From: an uncultured Marinobacter sp.
GTDB taxonomy: Bacteria; Pseudomonadota; Gammaproteobacteria; Pseudomonadales; Oleiphilaceae
Length of the DNA stretch: 64,000 nucleotides
Direction of reading: 5' to 3'
Assembly (NCBI RefSeq): GCF_947259545.1
Contig: NZ_CAMYMK010000009.1
Span: 248,001 to 312,000, forward strand
Below are positions 53,714-62,732 of the stretch, piece after piece (within the stretch, counting starts at the first letter, position 1; the number at the start of each line of letters is the position of its first letter). Under the pieces are notes generated by a model. It was not told the origin of the DNA. It did not search any database and was given only the letters and a program-made list of their open reading frames with translations. Position numbers and translations under genes: made by a program.

Positions 53714-54402
53714 GAAAGACACCGGAAAGAGTTGAAAGTCTGGCGGCGGAGTATGTTCTTGGCTCGCTGAAGGGCAAAGCAAGAAGCCGCTTTGAGCGCT
53801 GGATGATGGAGTCGGGCCGGGTCAGGCAGGAAGTCTGGTACTGGGAGGAAAAGCTCGGTCTGCTGGGCAATCAGGTGCCGGAACGTGAGCCTCCGGAATC
53901 CGTGTGGCTGGCGATCCAGCAGCGCCTCTGGCCCCAGGACGACACGCGTCCGGCTGTTCAAAGGGAGGCGGCAAACAGGGTCTGGCCGGTCTGGAGCCTG
54001 TTCGCAACGGCGGCGGCTCTGGTGCTGGCGGTCCTGTTGGTTCAGCAGCCGGCACCGGAGCCGACGCTGTCGGGTGCGGTTGTTCAGGCGGATGTCAGTG
54101 ATCCCTTGTGGCTGGTGAGCGAATCCAGTCGCGACAACCGTCTGCGGCTTAGATCTGTGGCCGCAACGTCCGCCGAAGCTGGCAAGGACTACGAGTTATG
54201 GATTGTGCCGGATAGCGGCAACCCGCTGTCTCTGGGGGTGATTCCGGTGGGGGACGTCTATCAGGTGAAACTCACGGATGAAGCCCGTGAAACCCTCAGC
54301 CAGAGCCGGACCCTTGCGATCAGCCTTGAGCCACGGGGTGGTTCGCCAACCGGCGCGCCAACCGGCCCGATCCTGCACGTCACCAAACTGTACGAGCTGT
54401 GA
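53710..54402 (+). CDS. rskA: Anti-sigma factor (RskA type)
   Basis: A 230-residue membrane protein: an N-terminal cytoplasmic sigma-binding part (ESLAAEYVLGSLKGKARSRFERWMMESGRVRQEVWYWEEKLGLL), one membrane helix (about residues 95-118, WSLFATAAALVLAVLLVQQ) and a periplasmic RskA domain (LWLVSESSRDNRLRLRSVAATSAEAGKDYELWIVPDSGNPLSLGVI). It holds the ECF sigma inactive until cleaved or released by an envelope signal. The ATG at 53710 is preferred over a GTG at 53698. Confidence 0.9.
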   Translation: MRKTPERVESLAAEYVLGSLKGKARSRFERWMMESGRVRQEVWYWEEKLGLLGNQVPEREPPESVWLAIQQRLWPQDDTRPAVQREAANRVWPVWSLFATAAALVLAVLLVQQPAPEPTLSGAVVQADVSDPLWLVSESSRDNRLRLRSVAATSAEAGKDYELWIVPDSGNPLSLGVIPVGDVYQVKLTDEARETLSQSRTLAISLEPRGGSPTGAPTGPILHVTKLYEL

Positions 54403-54420
54403 GGCCGGTGAGCCTGGCGG

Positions 54421-55842
54421 TCAGTTGGATGCCAGCAGCGTAATGCACAACTGGGCGTTCTGGACGAAGTGACCGAACGCCGTCAGTTGCTCGTCCGACG
54501 GGACATAGTCCCCGGCGGCGTTGTCGGCATAGAACAGGCCGACCAGGCGGCCTTTGGCTGTCAGCGGGCCGATCAGCGCCGGTACCTTGCCCAGCCAGCG
54601 GTCATAGGGCACGCCTCCGTCAGTGGGGGCGGGTCTGAAAATGCCACAGCTGGCATGGGGAAGCAGGTTGCCCAGTGGGCCGGTACCATCCCTGGGAATG
54701 ATAAACTCCTCGCGCCAGTTTTCAGTACCCCGTCCGCCGACTTTCCTGGGAACCAGATTCTGTCCGGTTTTGTCAGCCATCAACAAGGCCACTCGTTGCA
54801 TGCCAATGGCCCGGTGAATGCCCTCGATGATCAGCTGGCAGACTTCATTGAGATCCGGTTTCTCCGTCAGGCTCAGGGTCAGGTCTCGTAAAATCTGCAA
54901 TTGCAGGGCCGGATCCATCACCGGCGCCTGGGCTGACTGGCGGTTGTTACCCTCCTGACTGCCAGGCATCAGTGCCGTCACCTGGGGAATGCCCAGGGAG
55001 ACCGCTACTTTCGCGGCTTCTTCGGCGTTGACCTTGATCTGATCACGAATGGCAGCCGGTGTCTCGCCAGTGTCCTTACTCAGTTGTTCCAGCACCTTGT
55101 CCATCTCGGCGCCGCGCCAGCCATTTTCCGATAGCCGGGCCATTTCCACCGAGTGACGTACCAGACTGGCAGCCATGGAGTTGGCCTGGCCGGAGGAGAC
55201 CACATCCTTGATGAACGGACCCAGCGCCCAGGCTTCCACCAGACCCCGGGTAATTTCTGTAAAGGTGCTGTGCAGCACGGCTTTCTGAGCCTCAACCGGA
55301 GGTTCTTCCAGCCGCAACCGCTGTTCCAGTTCCGTGGCCTGCTCAGTTTCGCAGGACCAGAACGCCAGTTCACCGATATTCATCAGCAAAGCCCCGATGA
55401 AGACTTCTTCCAGGGCATTTTCGTTGCGCCTGGGCGTCAGGCAGCGGGCCTGAACGGCAGAGTGAATCGCCCGGGCAAGGCAGCGCAGCAGATGTGGCCG
55501 GTCGTTGCGTTGCAGCAGTGAATCCACGATCAGCGATGAGATGGCCATGGATTTCACGGAGTCGAAGCCGATCAGGGTAATCGCGCGACTGACGGTGCTG
55601 ACCTGGGTCCGCGTCTGGTTGTAGAAAACGGTATTGGAAAGCCGCAATACCTGGGAGGTTAGCTGGGCGTCATTGAGTATCACGTTGGCCAGTTCATTGA
55701 CGGTACTGTTTGTACTGTCGGTCAACTCGGTGATGCGTTTCAGGGTGTTGGCCAGTACCGGCAGCTCAACCTTACTGAGATAGGTCACCCATGCCTGGGT
55801 AGAGTTCATTCTTGAGGGCAGATTCTCGGATTTTGTGGTCAC
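54421..55842 (-). CDS. HDOD domain signalling protein with C-terminal GAF-like domain
   Basis: A 473-residue cytoplasmic protein. The N-terminal two thirds is an HDOD domain (LPVLANTLKRITELTDSTNSTVNELANVILNDAQLTSQVLRLSNTVFYN near the start; ALLMNIGELAFWSCE), a non-catalytic relative of HD domains found in signalling proteins. The last 150 residues resemble GAF (LSLTEKPDLNEVCQLIIEGIHRAIGMQRVALLMADK). It has no output domain of known activity. It converges with the anti-sigma gene, 18 bases apart. Its stimulus and partners are not visible here. Confidence 0.85.
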   Translation of the reverse strand: MTTKSENLPSRMNSTQAWVTYLSKVELPVLANTLKRITELTDSTNSTVNELANVILNDAQLTSQVLRLSNTVFYNQTRTQVSTVSRAITLIGFDSVKSMAISSLIVDSLLQRNDRPHLLRCLARAIHSAVQARCLTPRRNENALEEVFIGALLMNIGELAFWSCETEQATELEQRLRLEEPPVEAQKAVLHSTFTEITRGLVEAWALGPFIKDVVSSGQANSMAASLVRHSVEMARLSENGWRGAEMDKVLEQLSKDTGETPAAIRDQIKVNAEEAAKVAVSLGIPQVTALMPGSQEGNNRQSAQAPVMDPALQLQILRDLTLSLTEKPDLNEVCQLIIEGIHRAIGMQRVALLMADKTGQNLVPRKVGGRGTENWREEFIIPRDGTGPLGNLLPHASCGIFRPAPTDGGVPYDRWLGKVPALIGPLTAKGRLVGLFYADNAAGDYVPSDEQLTAFGHFVQNAQLCITLLASN

Positions 55843-55988
55843 GTTATTTGTTCACTCTGGCTTGCCCTGAGGCTCGAACGGTTCTTTTATTACCCGAGTT
55901 TAGCCCAGTGGGCCGGAGAGTGTCGGTAACAGAACGTGTACGGGGATTTACCAAGCGTCGTGAATTCGGGTTTGGCAAGCGATTGGGC

Positions 55989-55994
55989 TATAAT
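55989..55994 (+). promoter_or_regulatory. -10 element before metN
   Basis: A perfect TATAAT in the context GGGCTATAATGG, 46 bases before the metN start. A -35 element is poor. No S-box (SAM riboswitch) fold or clear MetJ box was seen in this 198-base gap. Confidence 0.4.
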
Positions 55995-56040
55995 GGCCAG
56001 TTTTAACACTGCACCCACAAGGCGCTGACAAGGCTGATCC

Positions 56041-57048
56041 GTGATTGTATTTGACCAGGTCCAGAAGTCATATCAGGTAGGCGGGCGGGCGATCCCTGCA
56101 TTGCATTCCACCAGTATGACCATTGAAACCGGCGAGGTGTTTGGCATCGTCGGTCACTCCGGCGCGGGGAAATCCACCCTCGTTCGCCTGATTAATCTGC
56201 TGGAGCCGCCCACCGGTGGTCGCATTCTCGTTGATGATGAGAACATCACCGACTACGACGCCGCCGAACTGCGGGCCTTCCGTCGCAAGGTCGGGATGAT
56301 CTTCCAGCACTTCAACCTGCTGTCGTCGAAGACGGTGGCGGACAACATTGCCTTCCCGATGAAGCTGGCAGGCATATACTCCCGCACCGAGATTCGCGAG
56401 CGGGTGGAGGAATTGCTGGCTCGGGTCAGTCTGACGGATCACGCCAACAAGTATCCCTCCCAGCTGTCCGGTGGCCAGAAACAGCGGGTCGGTATTGCCC
56501 GCGCCCTGGCCTGTCGCCCCACCATTCTGTTGTGTGATGAAGCCACCAGCGCCCTCGATCCGCAGACGACCCAGTCAGTGTTGCGTCTGCTGGCGGACAT
56601 CAACCGCGAGCTGGGGCTGACCATCGTGCTGATCACCCACGAGATGGATGTGGTGCGCCGTGTCTGTGACCGGGTGGCGGTCATGGATGCCGGTGAAGTG
56701 GTTGAAATGGGAGCGGTCAGCGATGTGTTCCTCCACCCGCAGCATCCCACCACCCGGGATTTCGTGTTCGAGAGCGAAAACATCGATCATGACGAATTGC
56801 AGGAGGACCTGCAAAAGGCCAGCGGACGTATCCTGCGGCTGACCTTCCGCGGTGAGTCCACCTACAAGCCGTTGCTGGGCAGCGTAGCGCGGGAATCCGG
56901 CGTGGATTTCAGCATCCTCTCCGGTCGCATTGACCACATCAAGGACACACCCTACGGCCAGCTGACCCTCTCCCTGGTCGGTGGTGACCTGGAGGTGGCG
57001 ATGAAAGCACTGGAAGCCGCAGAAGTTCACGTGGAGGTGGTACGCTGA
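56041..57048 (+). CDS. metN: Methionine ABC transporter ATP-binding protein
   Basis: A 335-residue ABC ATPase: Walker [10 protein letters not shown] near residue 38, [16 protein letters not shown], Walker [14 protein letters not shown] and H-loop THEMD. A C-terminal NIL domain (about residues 265-335, [33 protein letters not shown]) binds methionine and shuts the transporter at high internal methionine. It starts at GTG 56041; its stop overlaps the metI start (TGATG). It is the first gene of metNIQ. Confidence 0.96.
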   Translation: MIVFDQVQKSYQVGGRAIPALHSTSMTIETGEVFGIVGHSGAGKSTLVRLINLLEPPTGGRILVDDENITDYDAAELRAFRRKVGMIFQHFNLLSSKTVADNIAFPMKLAGIYSRTEIRERVEELLARVSLTDHANKYPSQLSGGQKQRVGIARALACRPTILLCDEATSALDPQTTQSVLRLLADINRELGLTIVLITHEMDVVRRVCDRVAVMDAGEVVEMGAVSDVFLHPQHPTTRDFVFESENIDHDELQEDLQKASGRILRLTFRGESTYKPLLGSVARESGVDFSILSGRIDHIKDTPYGQLTLSLVGGDLEVAMKALEAAEVHVEVVR

Positions 57049-57713
57049 TGGAAGATTTACTGAGTAACGTGGACTGGGCGGAAATCGGCGTTGCCAGTTG
57101 GGACACCCTGGTGATGGTGGGTATGTCGCTGCTGTTCAGCGTGCTGATCGGTCTGCCGATCGGCGTGCTGCTGTTCCTGTTTGGCAAACGCCAGTTGCTG
57201 GAGCAGCCGGTGGCGTATGCGGTACTGTCGTTCGTGGTGAACGTGCTGCGTTCGGTGCCGTTCATTATCCTGCTGATTGTGATGATTCCGTTTACGGTGA
57301 TGCTGATCGGCACGTCTCTCGGGGTCGCCGGTGCCATTCCGCCGCTGGTGGCGGGTGGCGCCCCCTTCTTTGCCCGCCTTGTGGAAACCTCCCTGCGGGA
57401 GGTGGATCGCGGCATCATTGAGGCTACTCAGGCGATGGGTGCCAACATTCGCCAGATCATTTTTGGTGCCTTGCTGCCGGAAGCGCTGCCGGGCATCATC
57501 GCTGGCATTACCGTCACGGCGATCACCCTGGTGTCCTACGCGGCCATGTCCGGTGTGATTGGTGGCGGCGGTCTGGGCGACCTGGCCATTCGTTTCGGTT
57601 ATCAACGGTTCCAGACCGATGTCATGGTGATTACTGTGGCGCTACTGGTCATTTTCGTTCAGCTGTTGCAGATGGCCGGCGACCGGCTCGTCTTGTATTT
57701 CAGCCGTAGGTAA
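57048..57713 (+). CDS. metI: Methionine ABC transporter permease
   Basis: A 221-residue permease with five membrane helices and the EAA loop (REVDRGIIEATQAMGANIRQIIFGALLPEALPGI) that docks to MetN. Family features LLFSVLIGLPIGVLLFL and SYAAMSGVIGGGGLGDLAIRFGYQRF match MetI closely. It is coupled to metN by a 1-bp overlap and separated from metQ by repeat IR7. Confidence 0.96.
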   Translation: MEDLLSNVDWAEIGVASWDTLVMVGMSLLFSVLIGLPIGVLLFLFGKRQLLEQPVAYAVLSFVVNVLRSVPFIILLIVMIPFTVMLIGTSLGVAGAIPPLVAGGAPFFARLVETSLREVDRGIIEATQAMGANIRQIIFGALLPEALPGIIAGITVTAITLVSYAAMSGVIGGGGLGDLAIRFGYQRFQTDVMVITVALLVIFVQLLQMAGDRLVLYFSRR

Positions 57714-57736
57714 ATCAACACAGCCAGATATAGGCG

Positions 57737-57841
57737 CGCGGTCGGCAACACCTTCCGAAAACGTGGAGCGCCAGGGATGGCGCGACCGAGCCCTACATGG
57801 ATGTATTCACGGGCGTTTTTCGGAAGGTGTTGCCGACCGTG
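57737..57841. repeat. Long inverted repeat IR7, core type C, between metI and metQ
   Basis: Arms 57737-57761 and 57817-57841 form a 25-bp stem with one G-U pair and one further G-U possible near the end. The core has an inner hairpin (GCGCCAGGGATGGCGC) and then GAGCCCTACATGGATGTATT. It aligns well with the IR4 core, while the arms differ. It is placed where a stable stem could protect upstream or insulate downstream message in metNIQ. Confidence 0.85.
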
Positions 57842-57897
57842 GGCCGTACTCACAAGCTGAATTAATTGCCCATACATTCCCGTAGGAGAACGTGCGT

Positions 57898-58680
57898 ATG
57901 AACTTCAAGAAAACCCTGGTGGCCCTGGCCGCCGTTGCTACTTTCTCTTCTGCTGCCTCAGCGGAAACGCTCTCTGTTGCGGCTACCCCGGTGCCCCACG
58001 CGGAGATTCTGGAATTTGTGAAGCCGCAACTGGCGGAGCAGGGTGTTGAGTTGGACGTTAAGGTATTCACCGATTACATCCAGCCGAACATTCAGGTGGA
58101 TCAGAAGCGGATGGATGCCAACTTTTTCCAGCACCAGCCGTACCTTGATGAATTCAATGATGGTCGTGGTACCAGTCTGGTTACCGTAACCGGTGTTCAC
58201 GTCGAACCGTTTGGCGCATACTCCAGCAAGATCGACTCCCTGGAAGAGCTGCAGGACGGCGCCGTAGTGGCCATCCCGAACGATCCCACCAACGGTGGTC
58301 GCGCTCTGCTGCTGCTCCAGAAAGCCGGGCTGGTCACGCTGGAAGACGAAAGCAAGATCACCGCGACACCCCGTGATATTGCCGACAACCCGAAAGACCT
58401 GGACTTCAAGGAGCTGGAAGCCGCGACTCTGCCGCGTATTCTGGGGCAAGTGGATGTTGCGCTGATCAACACCAACTACGCACTGGAAGCGGGCCTGAAT
58501 CCGTCCGAGGATGCGCTGATTATCGAGGGTTCCGAGTCACCCTACGTGAACATTCTGGTTGCCCGCCCGGACAACAAGGACAGCGAGGCCATGCAGAAGC
58601 TGGCGAAGGCGCTGAAGTCTGACGAAGTGAAGGATTTCATCATGGAGCAGTACGAGGGTGCGGTTGTTCCTGCCTTCTGA
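57898..58680 (+). CDS. metQ: Methionine-binding protein of the MetNIQ transporter
   Basis: A 260-residue binding protein of the MetQ/NlpA family: KKTLVALAAVATFSSAASAETLSVAATPVPHAEILEFVKPQLAEQGVELDVKVFTDYIQPN at the start, and PNDPTNGGRALLLLQKAGL and NTNYALEAGL further on. The signal peptide ends in ASA-E without a lipobox cysteine, so it is probably a free periplasmic protein rather than a lipoprotein as in E. coli. ATG 57898 follows TAGGAG. A terminator follows the gene. Confidence 0.95.
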   Translation: MNFKKTLVALAAVATFSSAASAETLSVAATPVPHAEILEFVKPQLAEQGVELDVKVFTDYIQPNIQVDQKRMDANFFQHQPYLDEFNDGRGTSLVTVTGVHVEPFGAYSSKIDSLEELQDGAVVAIPNDPTNGGRALLLLQKAGLVTLEDESKITATPRDIADNPKDLDFKELEAATLPRILGQVDVALINTNYALEAGLNPSEDALIIEGSESPYVNILVARPDNKDSEAMQKLAKALKSDEVKDFIMEQYEGAVVPAF

Positions 58681-58700
58681 TAGTACACTCTCTATGGAAA

Positions 58701-58726
58701 AATGCCGGGCATCTGCCCGGCATTTT
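58701..58726. terminator. Bidirectional terminator between metQ and the peroxiredoxin gene
   Basis: A perfect 10-bp stem (58701-58710 with 58715-58724) with a 4-base loop. T residues follow on the plus strand and an A run precedes it, so it can end both convergent genes. Confidence 0.9.
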
Positions 58727-58745
58727 CGTTATAGGCTGCGGGTGA

Positions 58746-59399
58746 TCAGTCACCGCTCCAGTTGGATGTGGGGTCCGGTGTCACGCGCAGGTAGGACCGA
58801 ACCTCTCGGTGACCCTGCGGGAAGCGTTCCTTGATTTCGTCTTCGTCCTGCAGCGATGGCACGATGACCACATCGCCTCCACTTTCCCAGTTGCCCGGGG
58901 TTGCCACCTTGTGGTTGTCGGTCAGTTGCAGCGAGTCAATGACCCTTAGTAGCTCTTTGAAGTTACGACCGGTGCTCGCCGGGTAGGTGATTATCAGCCT
59001 CACCTTCTTTGCCGGATCGATGACGAACAACGAACGCACGGTCAGAGTTTCGTTGGCATTGGGGTGGATCATGTCATACAGGTCGGACACTTTCCGGTCA
59101 TGGTCTGCAATGATCGGGAAGTTTACCGAACAGCCCTGGGTTTCGTTGATGTCCTTGATCCACTCGTGGTGTGAATCGACCGGATCCACGCTCAGCGCGA
59201 TAACCTTGACGTCGCGCTTGGCGAACTCGTCTTTGAGCTTGGCGGTCAGTCCCAGTTCGGTGGTGCAAACCGGTGTGAAGTCCGCGGGATGGGAAAACAG
59301 AACCCCCCAGCTGTCGCCCAGCCAGTCGTGAAAGCGGATCTTGCCTTCAGTGGAGTCCTGTTCGAAATCCGGTGCGGTATCTCCCAGACGTAAACTCAT
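58746..59399 (-). CDS. 1-Cys peroxiredoxin (Prx6 type)
   Basis: A 217-residue peroxiredoxin with the peroxidatic cysteine in SHPADFTPVCTTELG (about residue 46) and the Prx6 C-terminal domain (TGRNFKELLRVIDSLQLTDNHKVATPGNW). A second cysteine in ETQGCSVNFP is common in the family and not a resolving one. It reduces hydrogen peroxide and lipid peroxides in the cytoplasm. ATG 59399 follows a perfect GAAGGAGG. It is alone, 195 bases after the alanine symporter gene. Confidence 0.94.
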   Translation of the reverse strand: MSLRLGDTAPDFEQDSTEGKIRFHDWLGDSWGVLFSHPADFTPVCTTELGLTAKLKDEFAKRDVKVIALSVDPVDSHHEWIKDINETQGCSVNFPIIADHDRKVSDLYDMIHPNANETLTVRSLFVIDPAKKVRLIITYPASTGRNFKELLRVIDSLQLTDNHKVATPGNWESGGDVVIVPSLQDEDEIKERFPQGHREVRSYLRVTPDPTSNWSGD

Positions 59400-59500
59400 A
59401 GCGTAACCTCCTTCGGTGAAGCTCGTGACAACCTTAAGTGTGTCACCGGCATGATCAATCGCCGGAGTGTTCAATTTGAGTCTATACGATAATCAGTGGT

Positions 59501-59582
59501 GATGGATGAGAGGAAAACAAGGGAGCTTGATTTGCCTCATCCATCGCTTACCAGAACATTATAGCGGTCATTTATGACCGCT
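59501..59582 (-). terminator. Two inverted repeats after agcS
   Basis: A 10-bp perfect repeat (59501-59510 with 59536-59545) and an 8-bp palindromic hairpin (59563-59570 with 59575-59582, loop TTTA). The second lies 11 bases after the agcS stop and is likely its transcript end. The first may be an operator or part of the peroxiredoxin upstream region; it has none of the cores of IR1-IR7. Confidence 0.5.
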
Positions 59583-59593
59583 GAAGCGCTGGA

Positions 59594-60961
59594 TCAGTTT
59601 TTGACGCCAAGAGCCTTCTCCTTCTCGAAGTGCTCACGAGTCAGCTTGAACACCACCGGGCTGAGGAACAGCAATGCGATCAGGTTCGGCAGGGCCATCA
59701 TGGCGTTGAGCGTGTCCGCCAGCAGCCAGATGAAACCCAGGTTGATGGTCGCGCCGACCGGAATGGCAAGAATCCACAACACCCGGTAGGGCACGATGGC
59801 TTTTACGCCAAACAGGAACTCAACGCATCGCTCCCCGTAGAACGACCAGCCGAGAATGGTGGTAAAGGCAAAGACGGCCAGCGCAATGGCCACCACGTAG
59901 TTACCAAAACCGGGCAGGCCGTTTTCGAACGCCAGTGAGGTCAGGGCGGCCCCGGTTTCGCCGGAACTCCAGGCACCAGAGGTAATGATGACCAGGCCGG
60001 TGATGCTGCAGACGATGATGGTATCGATAAAGGTGCCCAACATGGCCACCATGCCCTGGGTAATCGGGCTTTTGGTCTGCGCGGCGGCATGGGCAATCGG
60101 TGCGGAACCCAGGCCGGCTTCATTGGAGAAAATGCCACGGGCTACACCAAAACGGATGGCGGCCCAGACGGCGGCGCCGGCAAAGCCCCCTTCGGCAGCG
60201 ATCGGGCTGAAGGCATGCTTGAAGACCATGGCGAATGCAGCAGGAATCTGATCGGCGTTGACCGCCAGCGCAATCAGGCCGACAAAGATGTAAGAAATAG
60301 CCATCAACGGAACCAGCGAACTGGCGACGTGTCCGATACGCCTGATGCCGCCGATCAATACCATGCCCACCAGGACCATGAGGATCACCCCGGTCATCCA
60401 GTGAGGCAGGCCAAAGTTGGCGTTCAGCACGTCCGCGACCGAGTTGGCCTGTACTGTATTGCCGATACCGAAGCCGGCAATGGCGGCGAAAATGGCGAAC
60501 AACACACCCAGCCAGGCCCATTTATGCCCCAGCCCGTTGCGAATGTAGTACATCGGGCCACCGACATGAGCGCCGCGCTCGTCCACTTCCCGGAAACGAA
60601 CCGCGAGAACAGCTTCGGAGTACTTGGTGGCCATGCCCACCAGGGCGGTCAGCCACATCCAGAACAGGGCTCCCGGGCCACCCAGGAAGACAGCGGTGGC
60701 AACACCGGCAATGTTACCGGTGCCGACGGTCGCGGACAGCGCCGTCATCAAAGCCTGGAAGGGGGGGATTTCGCCCTCACTTTCCGCACCTGCGCCGGAA
60801 CGGCCTTTCCACATCAGCCTGAAACCCGCGCCCAGTTTGAGCACGGGCATCATTTTCAAGCCAAGGCTGAGGAAAAGCCCCACGCCGAGGATCATGACCA
60901 GCATGGGGGGGCCCCAGACCAGTCCGTTTACTGCACTTACAAAGTTTCCAATGGCTTCCAT
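59594..60961 (-). CDS. agcS: Sodium:alanine (glycine) symporter, AGCS family
   Basis: A 455-residue membrane protein with about 11 helices. AGCS blocks are clear: PPFQALMTALSATVGTGNIAGVATAVFLGGPGALFWMWLTALVGMATKYSEA near the N-terminus, GGPMYYIRNGLG, and EAGLGSAPIAHAAAQTKSPITQGMVAMLGTFIDTI. It imports alanine or glycine with sodium, fitting a marine organism. It is monocistronic, with a 215-base upstream gap shared with a divergent hydrolase gene. Confidence 0.95.
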   Translation of the reverse strand: MEAIGNFVSAVNGLVWGPPMLVMILGVGLFLSLGLKMMPVLKLGAGFRLMWKGRSGAGAESEGEIPPFQALMTALSATVGTGNIAGVATAVFLGGPGALFWMWLTALVGMATKYSEAVLAVRFREVDERGAHVGGPMYYIRNGLGHKWAWLGVLFAIFAAIAGFGIGNTVQANSVADVLNANFGLPHWMTGVILMVLVGMVLIGGIRRIGHVASSLVPLMAISYIFVGLIALAVNADQIPAAFAMVFKHAFSPIAAEGGFAGAAVWAAIRFGVARGIFSNEAGLGSAPIAHAAAQTKSPITQGMVAMLGTFIDTIIVCSITGLVIITSGAWSSGETGAALTSLAFENGLPGFGNYVVAIALAVFAFTTILGWSFYGERCVEFLFGVKAIVPYRVLWILAIPVGATINLGFIWLLADTLNAMMALPNLIALLFLSPVVFKLTREHFEKEKALGVKN

Positions 60962-61176
60962 GGGGATCTCCCTCTGTTTTTGCCAAAGACGGTTTTATGA
61001 TTTTCCCCTTGTAAGGGTATAACTGATTGAGTTTAGTCGGATATTTCTGTCTGTAAACCGATTGGCCAGGGAATTTGCCCGTTGAACATTGGGGAATGTC
61101 ATCAAAGTGATTGGATTTGACGTCATTTGCGGTACTGTTTGATAAGCAATCCCGGTTTAAATCACGAGGAATACCG

Positions 61177-62133
61177 ATGTCCCAGAGCGCTGTCGCACAG
61201 ACCAGCCCGGAATCCGATCTCACCGGTTCTCATGCGGCGAATCATCGTTTTGTCGATGCCAACGGACTGTCTTTCTGTGTGGAAACACGGGGCAATCCCG
61301 AGGGTGAGCCGGTATTGTTTATCATGGGGCTGGGTGCCCAGATGACGCTGTGGCCGGAGGCTTTGCTGGACCGATACGCGGACGAGGGATATCACGTAAT
61401 CAGGTTTGATAACCGGGATATCGGTCTGTCCACACACCTGAAGGATCGGCTGGAGGGCCATCCGGTGGCAATGATGGCACGCTCCAGGATCGGCATGCCG
61501 ATTCCTGCACCTTACACGCTGAAAGACCTGGCAGCGGATGCGGTTGGAATCCTGGATGCCCTTAATCTGCCAAGTGCTCACCTGGTCGGGGTGTCCATGG
61601 GTGGCATGATCAGTCAGTTGGTGTCTTCCTTGTGGCCGGAGCGTGTGCGCAGCGCCACGTTGATTATGACGTCGACCAACAGTCCGCGTTTGCCGATGCC
61701 CAAGACGAAACTGATCTGGCGGCTGGCAGGTGTGGGTGCCAAGGGCCACGATGAAGCATCGGTGGTTGCCCGCTCCCTGGATTTCTGGAAACTGATCCAG
61801 AGCCCGGCATTCCCGCCGCCGGAGGATAATGTCCGTGAGCGACTGATCCGGGAATACCGCCGCAGCTACCACCCGGCGGGTATTCTGCGTCAGACCCGGG
61901 CGATTCTGGCCACTGGCAGTTTGTCGTCCCTGAGCCGGCGGATTCGCGTTCCGACGGCCATTATCCACGGTAAGGCCGATCCTCTGGTACGTCCGGTGTC
62001 TGCTGAACAGTTAAAATACCTGATTCCACATGCTCACCTGGAACTGATCGACGGTATGGGGCACGACTTGCCTGAACCCCTGCTGGAGCGCTTTGCGGCC
62101 ATAAGCCTGTCAGTGATGCGGGCGTCGTCCTGA
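61177..62133 (+). CDS. Alpha/beta-hydrolase
   Basis: A 318-residue hydrolase with the nucleophile elbow GVSMGGM (serine near residue 144), the acid in HGKADPLV and histidine in DGMGHDLPEPL. The cap region is moderate. It looks like the PcaD-like or esterase members, but no aromatic-degradation genes are nearby. ATG 61177 (MSQSAVAQTS) has GAGGAA before it, and the 22 codons upstream are discounted. The substrate is unknown. Confidence 0.88.
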   Translation: MSQSAVAQTSPESDLTGSHAANHRFVDANGLSFCVETRGNPEGEPVLFIMGLGAQMTLWPEALLDRYADEGYHVIRFDNRDIGLSTHLKDRLEGHPVAMMARSRIGMPIPAPYTLKDLAADAVGILDALNLPSAHLVGVSMGGMISQLVSSLWPERVRSATLIMTSTNSPRLPMPKTKLIWRLAGVGAKGHDEASVVARSLDFWKLIQSPAFPPPEDNVRERLIREYRRSYHPAGILRQTRAILATGSLSSLSRRIRVPTAIIHGKADPLVRPVSAEQLKYLIPHAHLELIDGMGHDLPEPLLERFAAISLSVMRASS

Positions 62134-62270
62134 AATCGCCCCCCCGGGGGAGGATATCCACAATATCCCCCCTTTGTGTTTTCACTTTTTGCCCCCATTG
62201 CCTATGGTTATAGGAGGACGTTTCGGTTCTGCGACGTTACTTCGGAACGATAACTGCGAGGGGAATACCC

Positions 62271-62702
62271 ATGCGCTCATTAAAAGCTTCTGATGTCATG
62301 TGGAATCACATCGAGCCAATTCGGTGTGGTGAGCCGTTAACCCGGGTAGTGAAAGCGCTCCTGAGGAATCACGTCACCGGTCTGCCCGTGGTGGATGAAC
62401 ACCGGAAAGTCATCGGATTTATTTCAGAGCAGGACTGCATCCACGCATTGCTGGTCAGCAGTTACCACTGTGAGGGTGATCCCATTGTTGATGACGTGAT
62501 GTTCCGCGAACCTGTGACGATCTCCCAGGAAATGGCCGTGGTTGACCTGGCCCAGAATCTGGGGGCTGGCAAACCCAAGGTATACCCGGTGGTGGATCAT
62601 GGGCGCCTGGTAGGCATAGTGACCCGCACCGCCATTCTGGCAGAACTTGCCAGAGCGGGTTGCGGCATCGAATTACCAAAGTACGCTGCGGCGGAAGACT
62701 GA
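62271..62702 (+). CDS. CBS-domain pair protein
   Basis: A 143-residue protein consisting of two CBS domains (LTRVVKALLRNHVTGLPVVDEHRKVIGFISEQDCI and EMAVVDLAQNLGAGKPKVYPVVDHGRLVGIVTRTAIL). Such stand-alone pairs bind adenosine nucleotides and regulate a partner protein. The start has a GAGGGGAATACCC leader. It is followed by the fghA gene after 30 bases and may be co-transcribed, though a functional link is not clear. Confidence 0.9.
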   Translation: MRSLKASDVMWNHIEPIRCGEPLTRVVKALLRNHVTGLPVVDEHRKVIGFISEQDCIHALLVSSYHCEGDPIVDDVMFREPVTISQEMAVVDLAQNLGAGKPKVYPVVDHGRLVGIVTRTAILAELARAGCGIELPKYAAAED

Positions 62703-62732
62703 CCAGTATTCGTACCCTGAACCGAGGACATC

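Noticed and set aside
55843..56040. SAM riboswitch or MetJ-type control before metN
   Set aside because: No S-box core or tandem AGACGTCT-like boxes could be found; only a -10 element is clear.
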